Source: CAWDLX01 sp046728155 (GTDB taxonomy: Bacteria > Actinomycetota > Actinomycetes > Mycobacteriales > Micromonosporaceae). From it: a DNA stretch of 40,012 nt. Shown piece after piece: positions 32,679 through 40,012 of the stretch (positions within the stretch are counted from its first letter, which is position 1; every line of letters begins with the position of its first letter). A program made the translations under genes and the position numbers. The notes under the pieces were generated by a model, which was not told where the DNA came from, did not search any database, and saw only the letters and a list, made by a program, of their open reading frames with translations. The stretch covers positions 1 to 40,012 of the forward strand of contig JBKPDY010000015.1 in assembly GCA_046728155.1 (NCBI GenBank). The letters run 5' to 3'.

Positions 32679-33806
32679 TCATCCGCGGCTACGTAAGTGT
32701 GGCTCGGACTCCGAAGCCGCGAGTTGCCCGCACGCGCCGTCGATTTCCCGACCCCGCGTATCCCGCACGGTGGTAGGGACGCCCGCGGCGCGCAGCCTTC
32801 GTACAAACTCCCGCTCTACCGCTTTGGGACTGGCGTCCCAACGTGATCCCGGCGTGGGGTTGAGCGGGATGAGATTGACATGGGCGTTTCTGCCCGCGAG
32901 AAGCTTACCTAACATGTCGGCCCGCCAACGCTGGTCGTTCATGTCCCGGATGAGGGCGTACTCGATCGAGACGCGCCGTCCAGTGCGCGCGCAGTAATCC
33001 CACGCCGCTTGCAGCACCTCGTCGACCTTCCAACGTTGGTTTACCGGTACAAGCTCATCGCGCAGATCATCATCTGGCGCGTGGAGCGAAAGCGCAAGTG
33101 TCAGCGCGAGATCCTCCTCGGCGAGGCGGCGGATCGCCGGCACCAGCCCAACCGTTGATACCGTGATGTGGCGCTGTGACAAGCCGAGCCCATCGGGAGT
33201 CGGGGCCACGAGGCGGCGGATCGCCGGGAGCACCCGGTTGTAATTGGCAAGCGGTTCACCCATGCCCATGAATACGACATGGGACAGGCGGGTGGGCGAG
33301 TGCGGCAAAGCGTCGCGCGACGCGACCCCGGCGAACCAGACAACCTGGTCGACGATCTCCGCGGTGGAGAGGCTTCGGGTCAGGCCGGCCTGACCCGTCG
33401 CGCAGAACGGGCAGCCCATGCCGCAGCCGGCCAGGCTACTTACACATACGGTGACCCGGTCGGAATAACCCAAGAGAACGCTCTCGACCAACGAGCCGTC
33501 GTGCAGCCGCCACAATGTCTTGCGAGTGGCTCCGCCGTCGCAGCTCAGCTCGCGGACCGCGGTGAGCAACGGCGGCAGGAGGTCGGCGGCGAGGAGGTCC
33601 CGCACGGCAACGGGTATGTCGGTCATCGCGGCCGGATCGCGCACCAGCCGACCGAAGTAGTGCTGCGAGAGCTGTGCCGCCCGGAAGGGTTTTTGCCCGA
33701 GCTGGGCCGCGACCGCCCGACGACCGGTCAGATCGAGATCGGCCAGGTGCCGGGGCGGCAACTGAGCGCGGCCACGGGGGGGCTCGAGCAGCGGCAGTGA
33801 GGTCAT
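32679..33806 (-). CDS. rlmN: 23S rRNA/tRNA adenine-C2 methyltransferase, radical SAM
   Basis: The 375-residue radical SAM enzyme has the cluster motif CGMGCPFC (Cys128, Cys132, Cys135), the downstream VVFMGMGEPLANY, and a C-terminal Cys in EIDGACGQ that corresponds to the methyl-accepting/resolving cysteine. RlmN methylates C2 of A2503 in 23S rRNA and A37 of some tRNAs. Start at MTSLPLLEPP fits homologues; an in-frame ATG 23 codons earlier would overlap cdsA. Placed after cdsA as in many actinobacteria. Confidence 0.95.
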   Translation of the reverse strand: MTSLPLLEPPRGRAQLPPRHLADLDLTGRRAVAAQLGQKPFRAAQLSQHYFGRLVRDPAAMTDIPVAVRDLLAADLLPPLLTAVRELSCDGGATRKTLWRLHDGSLVESVLLGYSDRVTVCVSSLAGCGMGCPFCATGQAGLTRSLSTAEIVDQVVWFAGVASRDALPHSPTRLSHVVFMGMGEPLANYNRVLPAIRRLVAPTPDGLGLSQRHITVSTVGLVPAIRRLAEEDLALTLALSLHAPDDDLRDELVPVNQRWKVDEVLQAAWDYCARTGRRVSIEYALIRDMNDQRWRADMLGKLLAGRNAHVNLIPLNPTPGSRWDASPKAVEREFVRRLRAAGVPTTVRDTRGREIDGACGQLAASESEPHLRSRG

Positions 33807-33871
33807 GGCGGGCACCAGTCTCCCACGCAGTCCGACCCGGCTGCTGGGCCCCACCACCCTTGTCCAACCGC

Positions 33872-35089
33872 TCACACCGGCGGGACCAGCAGAACCAGGA
33901 TCACGTACGCCGCCGGGGCGGCAACAACGATCGAGTCGAGTCTGTCCATGAGCCCGCCGTGGCCGGGGAGCAGGTTGCTCATGTCCTTGACGCCGAGGTC
34001 TCGCTTGATCATTGACTCACCGAGGTCGCCCAGGGTCGCCGCGATCGCGATGGCCAGGCCGAACAGCGCGCCCCACCACAGTGCCACCCCGAAGAGCGCC
34101 GCGAGCAGCGCCGCCCCGCCGACCCCTGCCGCCACCAGTGACCCGCCCAGGCCCTCCCAGGACTTCTTCGGGCTCACCCGCGGCGCCATCGGATGCCGTC
34201 CAAACAGGACACCGGCGACGTACCCGCCGGTATCGGAGAGCACGATCACCGCAAGCGTGACGAAGACCCGCTTGTTGCCGTCCTCGGGTACGGCGAGCAG
34301 AGCGACGAAGCCGGCCAGGAACGGCACGTACACCGCGACCAACGCAGCCGCGGTGACATCCCGTCCATAGTCGATCGCTCCGTCGGCCAGCCGCCACGCC
34401 ATCACCGCGACCACCGTGATGATGAGGCCGAATGTGAGCGCGTCCGCCTGACCCCACCAGGCCAGGCCGGTCATCAGCGCTCCGCCGACAAGGAGCGGAA
34501 TCATCGGCGGATTCACCCCGCTGGTCCGGATCGCCCGGACGAGTTCCCAGATGCCGATGCCCACGCCGACGGCGATCACGCCGAAGAACGCCGGTCGCCA
34601 CAGAAAGAGCGAGGCCATCGCCACGGCGCCCAGCAGAAGGCCGACCCCGATGGCCGCCGGCAGGTTGCGCCCTGTCCGACCCGGTCCAGCCTGGTCCGGC
34701 ACGGGCAGCTGAGCGTGGGACCCGCCCGGGAAACGGTCCCGGTCGGGCCCGGGCTCGTACTCCTCGGGTGGTCCGTCGGACCGTGGCTCATACCAAAGCG
34801 GGTCGGGCCGCGCCTGCAGATAGCCGTCTGGCGGGCGGGATACCGCTGGCGGCTCCGGCGGTGGCGAGTAGGGGTCGACCGGGTAGGCGTACGGCTCAGG
34901 TTCGGGGTGATAGCCGGGGCCTTCCGAAGGATAACCGGGGTAGGGCGTTCGTTCGCGTACCGACCGGGAGCGGCGGAGGTCCTCGGGCACGCCGTAGGTA
35001 GCCGCATCCCAGGCTGGCCGCGCACCCCGACGCCGACGGCCGCCGCGAGGCGTTCGGTCGTCGTGCTCGGACCCGTCGACGTGGGTCAT
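33872..35089 (-). CDS. cdsA: phosphatidate cytidylyltransferase (CDP-diglyceride synthase)
   Basis: The 405-residue protein carries the full family signature at the C-terminus (SMIKRDLGVKD, then LLPGHGGLMDRLDS). About eight membrane segments precede it from residue ~145. CdsA makes CDP-diacylglycerol from phosphatidate and CTP for phospholipid synthesis. The first ~140 residues are a hydrophilic Pro/Tyr/Glu-rich extension (YPGYPSEGPGYHPEPEPYAYP) of unknown role that E. coli CdsA lacks. The ATG overlaps the frr stop (TGATG), implying translational coupling. Confidence 0.95.
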   Translation of the reverse strand: MTHVDGSEHDDRTPRGGRRRRGARPAWDAATYGVPEDLRRSRSVRERTPYPGYPSEGPGYHPEPEPYAYPVDPYSPPPEPPAVSRPPDGYLQARPDPLWYEPRSDGPPEEYEPGPDRDRFPGGSHAQLPVPDQAGPGRTGRNLPAAIGVGLLLGAVAMASLFLWRPAFFGVIAVGVGIGIWELVRAIRTSGVNPPMIPLLVGGALMTGLAWWGQADALTFGLIITVVAVMAWRLADGAIDYGRDVTAAALVAVYVPFLAGFVALLAVPEDGNKRVFVTLAVIVLSDTGGYVAGVLFGRHPMAPRVSPKKSWEGLGGSLVAAGVGGAALLAALFGVALWWGALFGLAIAIAATLGDLGESMIKRDLGVKDMSNLLPGHGGLMDRLDSIVVAAPAAYVILVLLVPPV

Positions 35090-35646
35090 CAGACCTCGAG
35101 CAACTCCGCTTCCTTGTGCCGCAAGATGTCGTCGACGTGCCCCGTGTACTTGTGGGTCAGGTCGTCGAGCTCCCGCTCCGCCCGCCGACCGTCGTCTTCG
35201 CCCGCCTCGCCGTCCTTCACGATCCGGTCGAGTTCCTCCTTGGCTTTGCGCCGCACATTGCGGATCGCGACCTTGGCCTCTTCGCCCTTGTGCCGAGCTA
35301 CCTTGATCATGTCCCGCCGGCGTTCCTCGGTCATCGGTGGGATGAACAGGCGTAGCTGGTTGCCTTCGTTGTTGGGATTGATGCCGAGATCGGAGTCGCG
35401 GATCGCCTTCTCCATGGCTTTGAGCTGGGTCGGGTCATGTGGCTTGATCAGAACCATGCGCGGTTCCGGGATCGCGATCGACGCCATCTGCGGAAGTGGG
35501 GTGGGCGAGCCGTAGTAGTCAATAACGATGCGGGAGAACATTCCCGGTGTCGCCCGCCCCGTACGGATGGCGGCGAACTCCTCCTTCGCGAACTCGACGG
35601 CGCGCTCCATCCTCTCTTCCGCCTCGAAGAGAGTCTCGTCAATCAC
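35089..35646 (-). CDS. frr: ribosome recycling factor
   Basis: The 185-residue protein splits post-termination ribosomes together with EF-G. It shows the conserved FAAIRTGRATPGMFSRIVIDYYGSPTPL and the C-terminal three-helix region ending KEAELLEV, and its length equals that of M. tuberculosis Frr. GTG at VIDETLFEAEERM was chosen because it matches homologues and lies 11 bases after GGAGG. The GTG four codons upstream abuts that site and cannot use it. Confidence 0.96.
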   Translation of the reverse strand: MIDETLFEAEERMERAVEFAKEEFAAIRTGRATPGMFSRIVIDYYGSPTPLPQMASIAIPEPRMVLIKPHDPTQLKAMEKAIRDSDLGINPNNEGNQLRLFIPPMTEERRRDMIKVARHKGEEAKVAIRNVRRKAKEELDRIVKDGEAGEDDGRRAERELDDLTHKYTGHVDDILRHKEAELLEV

Positions 35647-35681
35647 CTGGTCCGTCACCTCCTTGGGTTGTCTGTGTTGTG

Positions 35682-35699
35682 CCGGTGCACAGCCACCGG
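35682..35699 (-). promoter_or_regulatory. intercistronic hairpin between pyrH and frr
   Basis: A perfect 6-base stem (CCGGTG, 6-base loop, CACCGG) starts one base after the pyrH stop and ends about 20 bases before the frr Shine-Dalgarno site. It could be a partial terminator or RNA-processing site that sets the pyrH:frr ratio. Confidence 0.45.
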
Positions 35700-35700
35700 G

Positions 35701-36510
35701 TCAGGCCGGGTCGGGTCCGGCGGTGATCAAGGTGCCGATCCGCTCTCCCCCGAGGGCCCGGACGATCGTCTCCGGACCCTCCGCGCCGAAGACCAGCATC
35801 GGCAAGCGGTTCTCCTGACAGAGGCTGAACGCCGCGGCGTCGACCACGCGCAGGTTGCGTCGCAGCGCCTCCTCGAAGGTGATCCAGGTGAGCTTGCGCG
35901 CCGTCGGGTCGGTATGCGGATCGGCGGTGTAGACCGCGTCCACGCCGTTCTTGCTCATCAGCACGACATCAGCGTGGATCTCGAGGGCGCGCTGGGCGGC
36001 AACGGTGTCGGTGGTGAAGTACGGCATGCCGGCCCCGGCGCCGAAAATGACCACCCGGCCCTTCTCCAGATGGCGGATGGCCCGACGGGGGATGTAGGGC
36101 TCGGCCACCTGAGCCATCGAGATCGCGGTCTGGACCCGGGTGTCGATGCCCTCCTTTTCGAGGAAGTCCTGGAGGGCAAGGCAGTTCATCACCGTGCCGA
36201 GGATGCCCATGTAGTCGGCGCGCGGCCGGTCCATGCCCCGCTCCTGCAGCTCGGCGCCGCGGAAGAAGTTGCCGCCGCCGACAACGATCGCGACCTGCAT
36301 GCCCCGGCGCACCACGGTCGCGATCTGCCGGGCCAGGTCCTGTACCACGTCCGGATCAACGCCGATCTTGCCGCCGCCGAAGACCTCGCCGGAGAGCTTG
36401 AGCACCACACGTCTGGCCCGCAGGGCACCGCCGAACGGGGCACCTGCTCCGTCCGGTTCCACCGCACCGTTGCCGCCGGACTCCGTCGCCGTCACCGCCA
36501 CGTCCGTCAC
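35701..36510 (-). CDS. pyrH: UMP kinase
   Basis: The 269-residue amino-acid-kinase-fold enzyme converts UMP to UDP with ATP. Visible motifs are VVLKLSGEVFGG (phosphate-binding Lys), VVGGGNFFRG, DYMGILGTVMNCLAL and the GxG region FGAGAGMPYFTTDT. The first ~30 residues are a low-complexity extension (TATESGGNGAVEPDGAGAPFGG) not needed for the fold. GTG start with a GGAGGTAGGGGG purine tract upstream. A 12-base palindrome CCTGCCGGCAGG (36530-36541) lies just upstream of that tract. Confidence 0.95.
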   Translation of the reverse strand: MTDVAVTATESGGNGAVEPDGAGAPFGGALRARRVVLKLSGEVFGGGKIGVDPDVVQDLARQIATVVRRGMQVAIVVGGGNFFRGAELQERGMDRPRADYMGILGTVMNCLALQDFLEKEGIDTRVQTAISMAQVAEPYIPRRAIRHLEKGRVVIFGAGAGMPYFTTDTVAAQRALEIHADVVLMSKNGVDAVYTADPHTDPTARKLTWITFEEALRRNLRVVDAAAFSLCQENRLPMLVFGAEGPETIVRALGGERIGTLITAGPDPA

Positions 36511-36704
36511 TTCGCGCCCCCTACCTCCGCCTGCCGGCAGGCCCATTGTCCATTCAACCCCCTGGCGCCCACGCGCGCGGCCCGCGGTCGTTGCGTTCTG
36601 CCCGCGATCGCGCTCAGGCACCACGATCCGGACGCGCCAACGGGGCCGCCGCCGCCGACAAGCGACCACGACGACCCCCGAAACTCCAGCTCAGCCCGTA
36701 CGGC

Positions 36705-37535
36705 TCAGGCCTGGCCCACCTCAAACCGGACGAACCGGGTCACGGTGAGGCCGGCGTCGGCGAGCACCTGCTTGACCGTCTTCTTGTGGTCGGTGACCGA
36801 GGACTGCTCGACGAGGACGTAGTCACGAAAGAACCCGTTCAGGCGACCGTCGACGATCTTCGGAAGGGCTGCCTCCGGCTTGCCCTCCTCGCGGGCCGTC
36901 TCTTCGGCGATCCGCCGCTCGGTGGCGACGACATCCTCGGGTACCTCGTCCCGGGCGAGGTACCTGGGACGCATCGCCGCGATCTGCATGGCGATGCCGC
37001 GGGCGTCTGACTCGCCGGCTTCGTCGTGCTTGCCGGTGTACGCGACGGCCACGCCGACCTGCGGCGGCAGGTCCGGGCTCTTGCGATGCATGTAGACCGC
37101 GACATTGCCGTCCAGGCTCGCGAACCGGTTGATCGCCACCTTCTCGCCGATCTTCGCCGACGCCGCGTCGACCGTCTCGGCGACGGTAAGACCGTCGTTC
37201 AGCTTCGCCGCGAGCAGGCCCGGCACATCGACCGGGCGGGTCTCGTCGACGATTCCGACGAGCTTCTGGGCAAGCTCGATGAAGTCGGCGTTCTTCGCCA
37301 CGAAGTCCGTCTCACAGTTGAGTTCGAGCAGGGAGGTGCCGGCGTGCGCGACGAGACCGTTGGCCGCGGTGCGACCGGCTCGCTTGCCGACGTCCTTGGC
37401 GCCCTTGATCCGTAGAATCTCGACCGCCCGGTCGAAGTCGCCGTCGCTTTCCTCCAGGGCCTTCTTGGAGTCCATCATTCCGGCGCCCGTGATGTCACGG
37501 AGCCTCTTGACGTCCGCAGCAGTGATGTTCGACAT
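36705..37535 (-). CDS. tsf: elongation factor Ts
   Basis: The 276-residue protein is the nucleotide-exchange factor for EF-Tu. It has the N-terminal UBA-like domain with VKRLRDITGAGMMDSKKALEE, then the core motif LELNCETDFVAKN, and ends with the typical VGVAVAYTGKHD...FFRDYVLVEQ region. It lies 25 bases after rpsB, the near-universal rpsB-tsf pair. The ATG start matches homologues. The 194 bases between tsf and pyrH hold no gene. Confidence 0.98.
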   Translation of the reverse strand: MSNITAADVKRLRDITGAGMMDSKKALEESDGDFDRAVEILRIKGAKDVGKRAGRTAANGLVAHAGTSLLELNCETDFVAKNADFIELAQKLVGIVDETRPVDVPGLLAAKLNDGLTVAETVDAASAKIGEKVAINRFASLDGNVAVYMHRKSPDLPPQVGVAVAYTGKHDEAGESDARGIAMQIAAMRPRYLARDEVPEDVVATERRIAEETAREEGKPEAALPKIVDGRLNGFFRDYVLVEQSSVTDHKKTVKQVLADAGLTVTRFVRFEVGQA

Positions 37536-37560
37536 CGTTCTCTCTCTATGGTTTGTTTGT

Positions 37561-38391
37561 TCAGCCCTCGGCCGCGGCCGCGGCTTCGTCCGGGGTACCG
37601 CGTTCGAGCAGCTCCCGCTCCCACTCCGCCAGCGGTTCGTCGCCAGCCACCGTTCCCGGCTCGGGCTTGGCCTCGGCATCGGCGCCGCCACGCATGGCCT
37701 TGCCGGAGCGGGCGATGAGACCGTCCGCGACCGCGTCGGCGACCACCCGGGTGAGCAGGGAGGCGGAGCGGATCGCGTCGTCGTTGCCCGGAATCGGGAA
37801 GTCGACCTCGTCCGGGTCACAGTTCGTGTCCAGTACCGCAATGACCGGGATGCCCAGCTTGCGGGCCTCGTCGACTGCGATGTGCTCCTTCTTGGTGTCG
37901 ACGATCCAGACTGCTGCGGGTACCCGCTGCATGTCGCGCAGGCCACCGAGGGTCCGCGTCAGCTTGGTCCGCTCGCGCGTCAGCTGCAGGCTCTCCTTCT
38001 TCGTGAAGCCCTGCGCGGCGCCGGTCTGCTCGATCGCTTCGAGCTCCTTCATCCGCTGCAACCGCTTGAACACGGTGGAGAAGTTGGTCAGCATGCCGCC
38101 CAGCCAACGATGGTTGACGTACGGCATCCCAACGCGCGACGCCTGTTCGGCGATCGCCTCCTGAGCCTGTTTCTTCGTACCGACGAAGAGGATGCTGCCG
38201 CCTTCGGCTACCGTCGCGCGTACATAGTCGTACGCCTTGTCGATGTAGTCGAGGGTCTGCCGCAGGTCGATGATGTAGATGCCGTTGCGCTCGGTGAAGA
38301 TGAACCGCTTCATCTTCGGGTTCCAGCGCCGGGTCTGGTGTCCGAAGTGGACGCCGCTCTCCAGCAGCTGGCGCATGGTCACGATGGCCAT
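37561..38391 (-). CDS. rpsB: 30S ribosomal protein S2
   Basis: The 276-residue protein shows the S2 signatures QLLESGVHFGHQTRRWNPKM, GRNGIYIIDL-type (ERNGIYIIDLRQT) and NHRWLGGMLTNF, and the VDTKKEHIAVDEARKLGIPVIAVLDTNCDPD block. The Ala/Glu-rich C-terminal tail of ~40 residues is common in actinobacteria. GAGGAG lies 10 bases before ATG. It heads the rpsB-tsf-pyrH-frr-cdsA-rlmN cluster. Confidence 0.98.
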   Translation of the reverse strand: MAIVTMRQLLESGVHFGHQTRRWNPKMKRFIFTERNGIYIIDLRQTLDYIDKAYDYVRATVAEGGSILFVGTKKQAQEAIAEQASRVGMPYVNHRWLGGMLTNFSTVFKRLQRMKELEAIEQTGAAQGFTKKESLQLTRERTKLTRTLGGLRDMQRVPAAVWIVDTKKEHIAVDEARKLGIPVIAVLDTNCDPDEVDFPIPGNDDAIRSASLLTRVVADAVADGLIARSGKAMRGGADAEAKPEPGTVAGDEPLAEWERELLERGTPDEAAAAAEG

Positions 38392-38422
38392 GTGCGTCAG
38401 TCTCCTCAGTTCCCTGGTTGTC

Positions 38423-38446
38423 CCGCCGGTCCAGCAGGACCGGCGG
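38423..38446 (-). promoter_or_regulatory. strong hairpin in the rpsB leader
   Basis: A perfect 10-base stem (CCGCCGGTCC / GGACCGGCGG) with a 4-base loop lies 32 bases upstream of the rpsB ATG, ahead of the ribosome-binding site. It may be an attenuator or a ribosomal-protein feedback site; there is no T-run. Confidence 0.55.
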
Positions 38447-38636
38447 CCTGACGCCCGCTCGCCGGCCAGATTGGTGCCCGATGGTCGGGACCAGGGAGGC
38501 CGCCGCCCCGCCATGGATCGCGTGGCTTGTGATCTTGAATGGCGGAGAAGGGCGTGCGAAATCGACCACGAATGGTCGCCACGGCCAAGTCTACGCACTC
38601 GGCGCGGTCTGGCCCAATCGAGCCCGAGGTCGTGGG

Positions 38637-38682
38637 CCAGTCACCCCACGAAGTCATTCACGACTCCGCGAGGACCCCGACT
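38637..38682. repeat. dispersed intergenic repeat, copy 2
   Basis: Same repeat and orientation as at 14762-14816, lacking the 9-base internal insertion. It lies just outside the 3' end of the membrane-protein gene at 38700. Both copies flank gene ends in non-coding DNA. Confidence 0.6.
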
Positions 38683-38699
38683 AGCTGCCCGGGTACGTA

Positions 38700-39623
38700 T
38701 CAGCGGATGGCCAGGCCGGCGGCGGCAAGCAGGCCGAGCCCGACCAGGAGGTAGGCCAAGGGCGGCCTGGCCCACACCTTGAACCCCCACTGTTCCGCTC
38801 CGTGCGCCGCCCCCGTGATCAGCCCGTACAGGCCGGCCACGAGCAGCGGCAACGAGGCGAGTGCGATGGAACTCGCGATCACCCCGGCAATGTTGAAGTG
38901 CGCCCCGAATGCGGACATGGCGAGTCCCCGGGCGAGCAGTAGCCCGAAGAACACCGCCGGGATAACCAGCATCGCCGCGGCCGCGGGCCGCCGGGCCCGG
39001 TAGATGTTGGTCGGCACGGTGGTCTCGCTGATGCGGTCAACCGGCGGGACGCCGCCGACCGGTCCTGCCAGGCCGCCGAGCGCCGTGGGATCGCCGAATG
39101 CAGGAGGCGCTTCGCCCAGTGGGAGCGTGTCGCCGAGGCCGGGCTCTGGTAGGCGCGGCGCGGGAGGCGGGTCCGCCCTTGCCGCACGCCCGTTTCCAGC
39201 GGACTTGGCATCGGCCCTCGACTGCCGTGCGCGCCCCGGATGGGAACCCGTGCGGGCCGGGTCGCCGGGTTGTGGGTCCCCGCGATCCTGCGGGTCGGGA
39301 TGTTGCGGGTCTCCGGGAAGCTGCGGGTCAGGATGCTTCGTTGCTCCGGGATGCTGCGGGTCAGGATGCTTCGTTGCTCCGGGATGCTGCGGGTCAGGAT
39401 GTTTCGTTGCTCCGGGAAGCTGCGGGTCGGCATGCTTCGTTGCTCCGGGCTCTGGACGCGGGTCGCCGACCCGGAACGAGCGGCCGAACTCCTGGGTCTC
39501 ATCGTCGCCGGCCGAGCGGGCGGCTGGCCGGCCCGGAGGGCGCGGCGGGGATGACCTGGGCGCCGGCGCCGGCCGGGTGACCGGCTCCTCGGGGCGGTCG
39601 TCGGGCGTGGTGTCTGGGTCCAC
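38700..39623 (-). CDS. membrane protein with a Pro-rich, tandem-repeat N-terminal region
   Basis: The 307-residue protein has a long hydrophilic N-terminal region (~1-215) rich in Pro, Asp and Arg, with an 11-residue repeat (GATKHPDPQHP and variants, four copies). Three C-terminal membrane segments follow (around 218-240, 245-275 and 287-306). GTG at VDPDTTPDD was chosen because upstream in-frame sequence does not look coding. I do not recognise a family. It lies upstream of rpsB on the same strand, separated by about 300 bases. Confidence 0.72.
   Translation of the reverse strand: MDPDTTPDDRPEEPVTRPAPAPRSSPPRPPGRPAARSAGDDETQEFGRSFRVGDPRPEPGATKHADPQLPGATKHPDPQHPGATKHPDPQHPGATKHPDPQLPGDPQHPDPQDRGDPQPGDPARTGSHPGRARQSRADAKSAGNGRAARADPPPAPRLPEPGLGDTLPLGEAPPAFGDPTALGGLAGPVGGVPPVDRISETTVPTNIYRARRPAAAAMLVIPAVFFGLLLARGLAMSAFGAHFNIAGVIASSIALASLPLLVAGLYGLITGAAHGAEQWGFKVWARPPLAYLLVGLGLLAAAGLAIR
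39320..39451 (-). repeat. four 33-base in-frame tandem repeats
   Basis: Four consecutive 33-base units at 39320, 39353, 39386 and 39419 differ at only a few positions each and encode the 11-residue repeat of the surrounding gene. A degenerate related stretch precedes them at about 39285-39319. Confidence 0.85.
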
Positions 39624-40012
39624 GTGCCGCACGTTAGGGCAGTGTGTCCGCGCTCGCCAGCACAACCAGGGCATGTCGTGCCCATGTCGCTTCCACCGGC
39701 GTGCTTGGCGGCCAGACTCGGCGGCGTCGATGGCGGCGCATCCCGTCCACTTTCGCGGCGAATTCGCGTGGCCGCAGGATCGGCGTTCCGCGCCACGGTG
39801 ACATCGAAGTCAGATCGACATCGTCAGATTACGACGAGTAGGGCGCCAGCCTCGGCGACCAGATCGAGAACCCGGTTGTGGCGAGGGCCACGACCGACAC
39901 GGTCCAGTGGCGCATCGAAAGCGTTTGTCCACAGGCCTTCGTGTTGTCCACAGCTCGAAATTCGGGACTGGTGACCTTGCCGCCACCGCCAGGACCCTCA
40001 TCGGCATGAGGC
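39624..40012. other. region without a confident gene at the right edge
   Basis: The 389 bases contain no frame with the codon bias of neighbouring genes. A frame open to the right edge on the minus strand (stop at 39829-39831) has weak bias and no recognisable domain. The notable content is the pair of DnaA-box-like sequences at 39925-39952. Confidence 0.5.
39925..39952 (+). promoter_or_regulatory. two DnaA-box-like sites in tandem
   Basis: TTGTCCACA occurs at 39925-39933 and again at 39944-39952, both on + and both followed by G, 19 bases start to start. This nonamer is the preferred DnaA box of GC-rich Streptomyces. DnaA binding here is inferred from the match alone. Confidence 0.5.

Larger units (their letters stand above)
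38392..38699 (-). other. rpsB upstream region
   Basis: This 308-base gap holds the presumed rpsB promoter and leader, the hairpin at 38423-38446 and the dispersed repeat copy at 38637-38682. The open frames across it lack genome-typical codon bias and homologues I recognise, so I see no gene here. Confidence 0.6.

Noticed and set aside
34193..35515. Open frame of 440 codons on + across cdsA and frr
   Set aside because: Antisense shadow of two clearly conserved essential genes.
35437..36822. Open frame of 461 codons on + across pyrH
   Set aside because: Antisense shadow; includes intergenic DNA and lacks motifs.
39320..39451. CRISPR-like array of 33-base repeats
   Set aside because: Units are directly contiguous with no spacers, lie in frame in a coding gene and encode a peptide repeat; no cas genes nearby.
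39925..39952. Replication origin
   Set aside because: Only two boxes are visible and no dnaA, dnaN or gyrase genes are present in the window.
39829..40012. Minus-strand frame open to the right edge (could be the end of a gene before rpsB)
   Set aside because: Third-position G/C bias is weak, no domain is recognisable, and the DnaA-box-like pair lies inside it; left as unassigned.

Overview
This is a GC-rich window with strong G/C preference at third codon positions, frequent GTG starts and 1-4 base gene overlaps. It contains actinobacterial marker genes: a DUF2631 protein, a multi-motif DivIVA-like protein, an Rv2867c-type GNAT, GlnA4 next to map, and the order rpsB-tsf-pyrH-frr-cdsA-rlmN with dxr-rseP-ispG. 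It is chromosomal DNA of a filamentous or related actinomycete. Micromonosporaceae is my best guess, but no 16S or other decisive marker is present. I see no rRNA, tRNA, CRISPR array or complete insertion sequence.

Layout. (1) 1-1022: the end of an unknown gene, a small membrane protein and a stand-alone nucleotidyltransferase, all on +. (2) 1030-2585: a VIT-family membrane protein overlapping map. (3) 2773-7052, on -: glutamine-synthetase-like GlnA4, aldehyde dehydrogenase, short-chain dehydrogenase and PuuD-type gamma-glutamyl hydrolase. (4) 7181-8047: a lone Rpn/PD-(D/E)XK protein. (5) 8295-14310: a FadR/GntR regulator, an APC permease and a choline/ethanolamine-kinase-like protein, all on -, divergent from a large FAD + GcvT oxidoreductase. 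A near-perfect FadR-type palindrome lies between the two transcription units, and a second core site lies upstream of glnA. (6) 14416-19118: UPF0145 protein, small helical protein, ABC-2 exporter pair, GNAT, PadR regulator. (7) 19119-23484, on -: dxr, rseP, ispG and a DUF4352 protein. (8) 23589-31348: an accessory block with a DMT-like membrane protein, an MMPL exporter divergent from a TetR regulator, an orphan adenine methylase with an HsdS-like tail, and an MBL-Rieske fusion. (9) 31434-38391: DUF2631, DivIVA-like, rlmN, cdsA, frr, pyrH, tsf, rpsB. (10) 38392-40012: rpsB leader, a repeat-containing membrane protein, and a region with two DnaA-box-like sites.

How genes may work together. Genes 2773-7052 form a complete set for gamma-glutamylating an amino-alcohol, oxidising alcohol to aldehyde to acid, and hydrolysing the amide. 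With ethanolamine the products would be glycine and glutamate. The permease, kinase and FAD/GcvT oxidoreductase would add uptake and metabolism of a related (possibly methylated) amine under the same FadR-type regulator. This is the strongest candidate for a coherent system in the window. The individual families are known, and the substrate is inferred. The second half is essential housekeeping (translation elongation and recycling, UMP kinase, CDP-DAG synthesis, MEP isoprenoid pathway, intramembrane proteolysis), interrupted by the accessory block.
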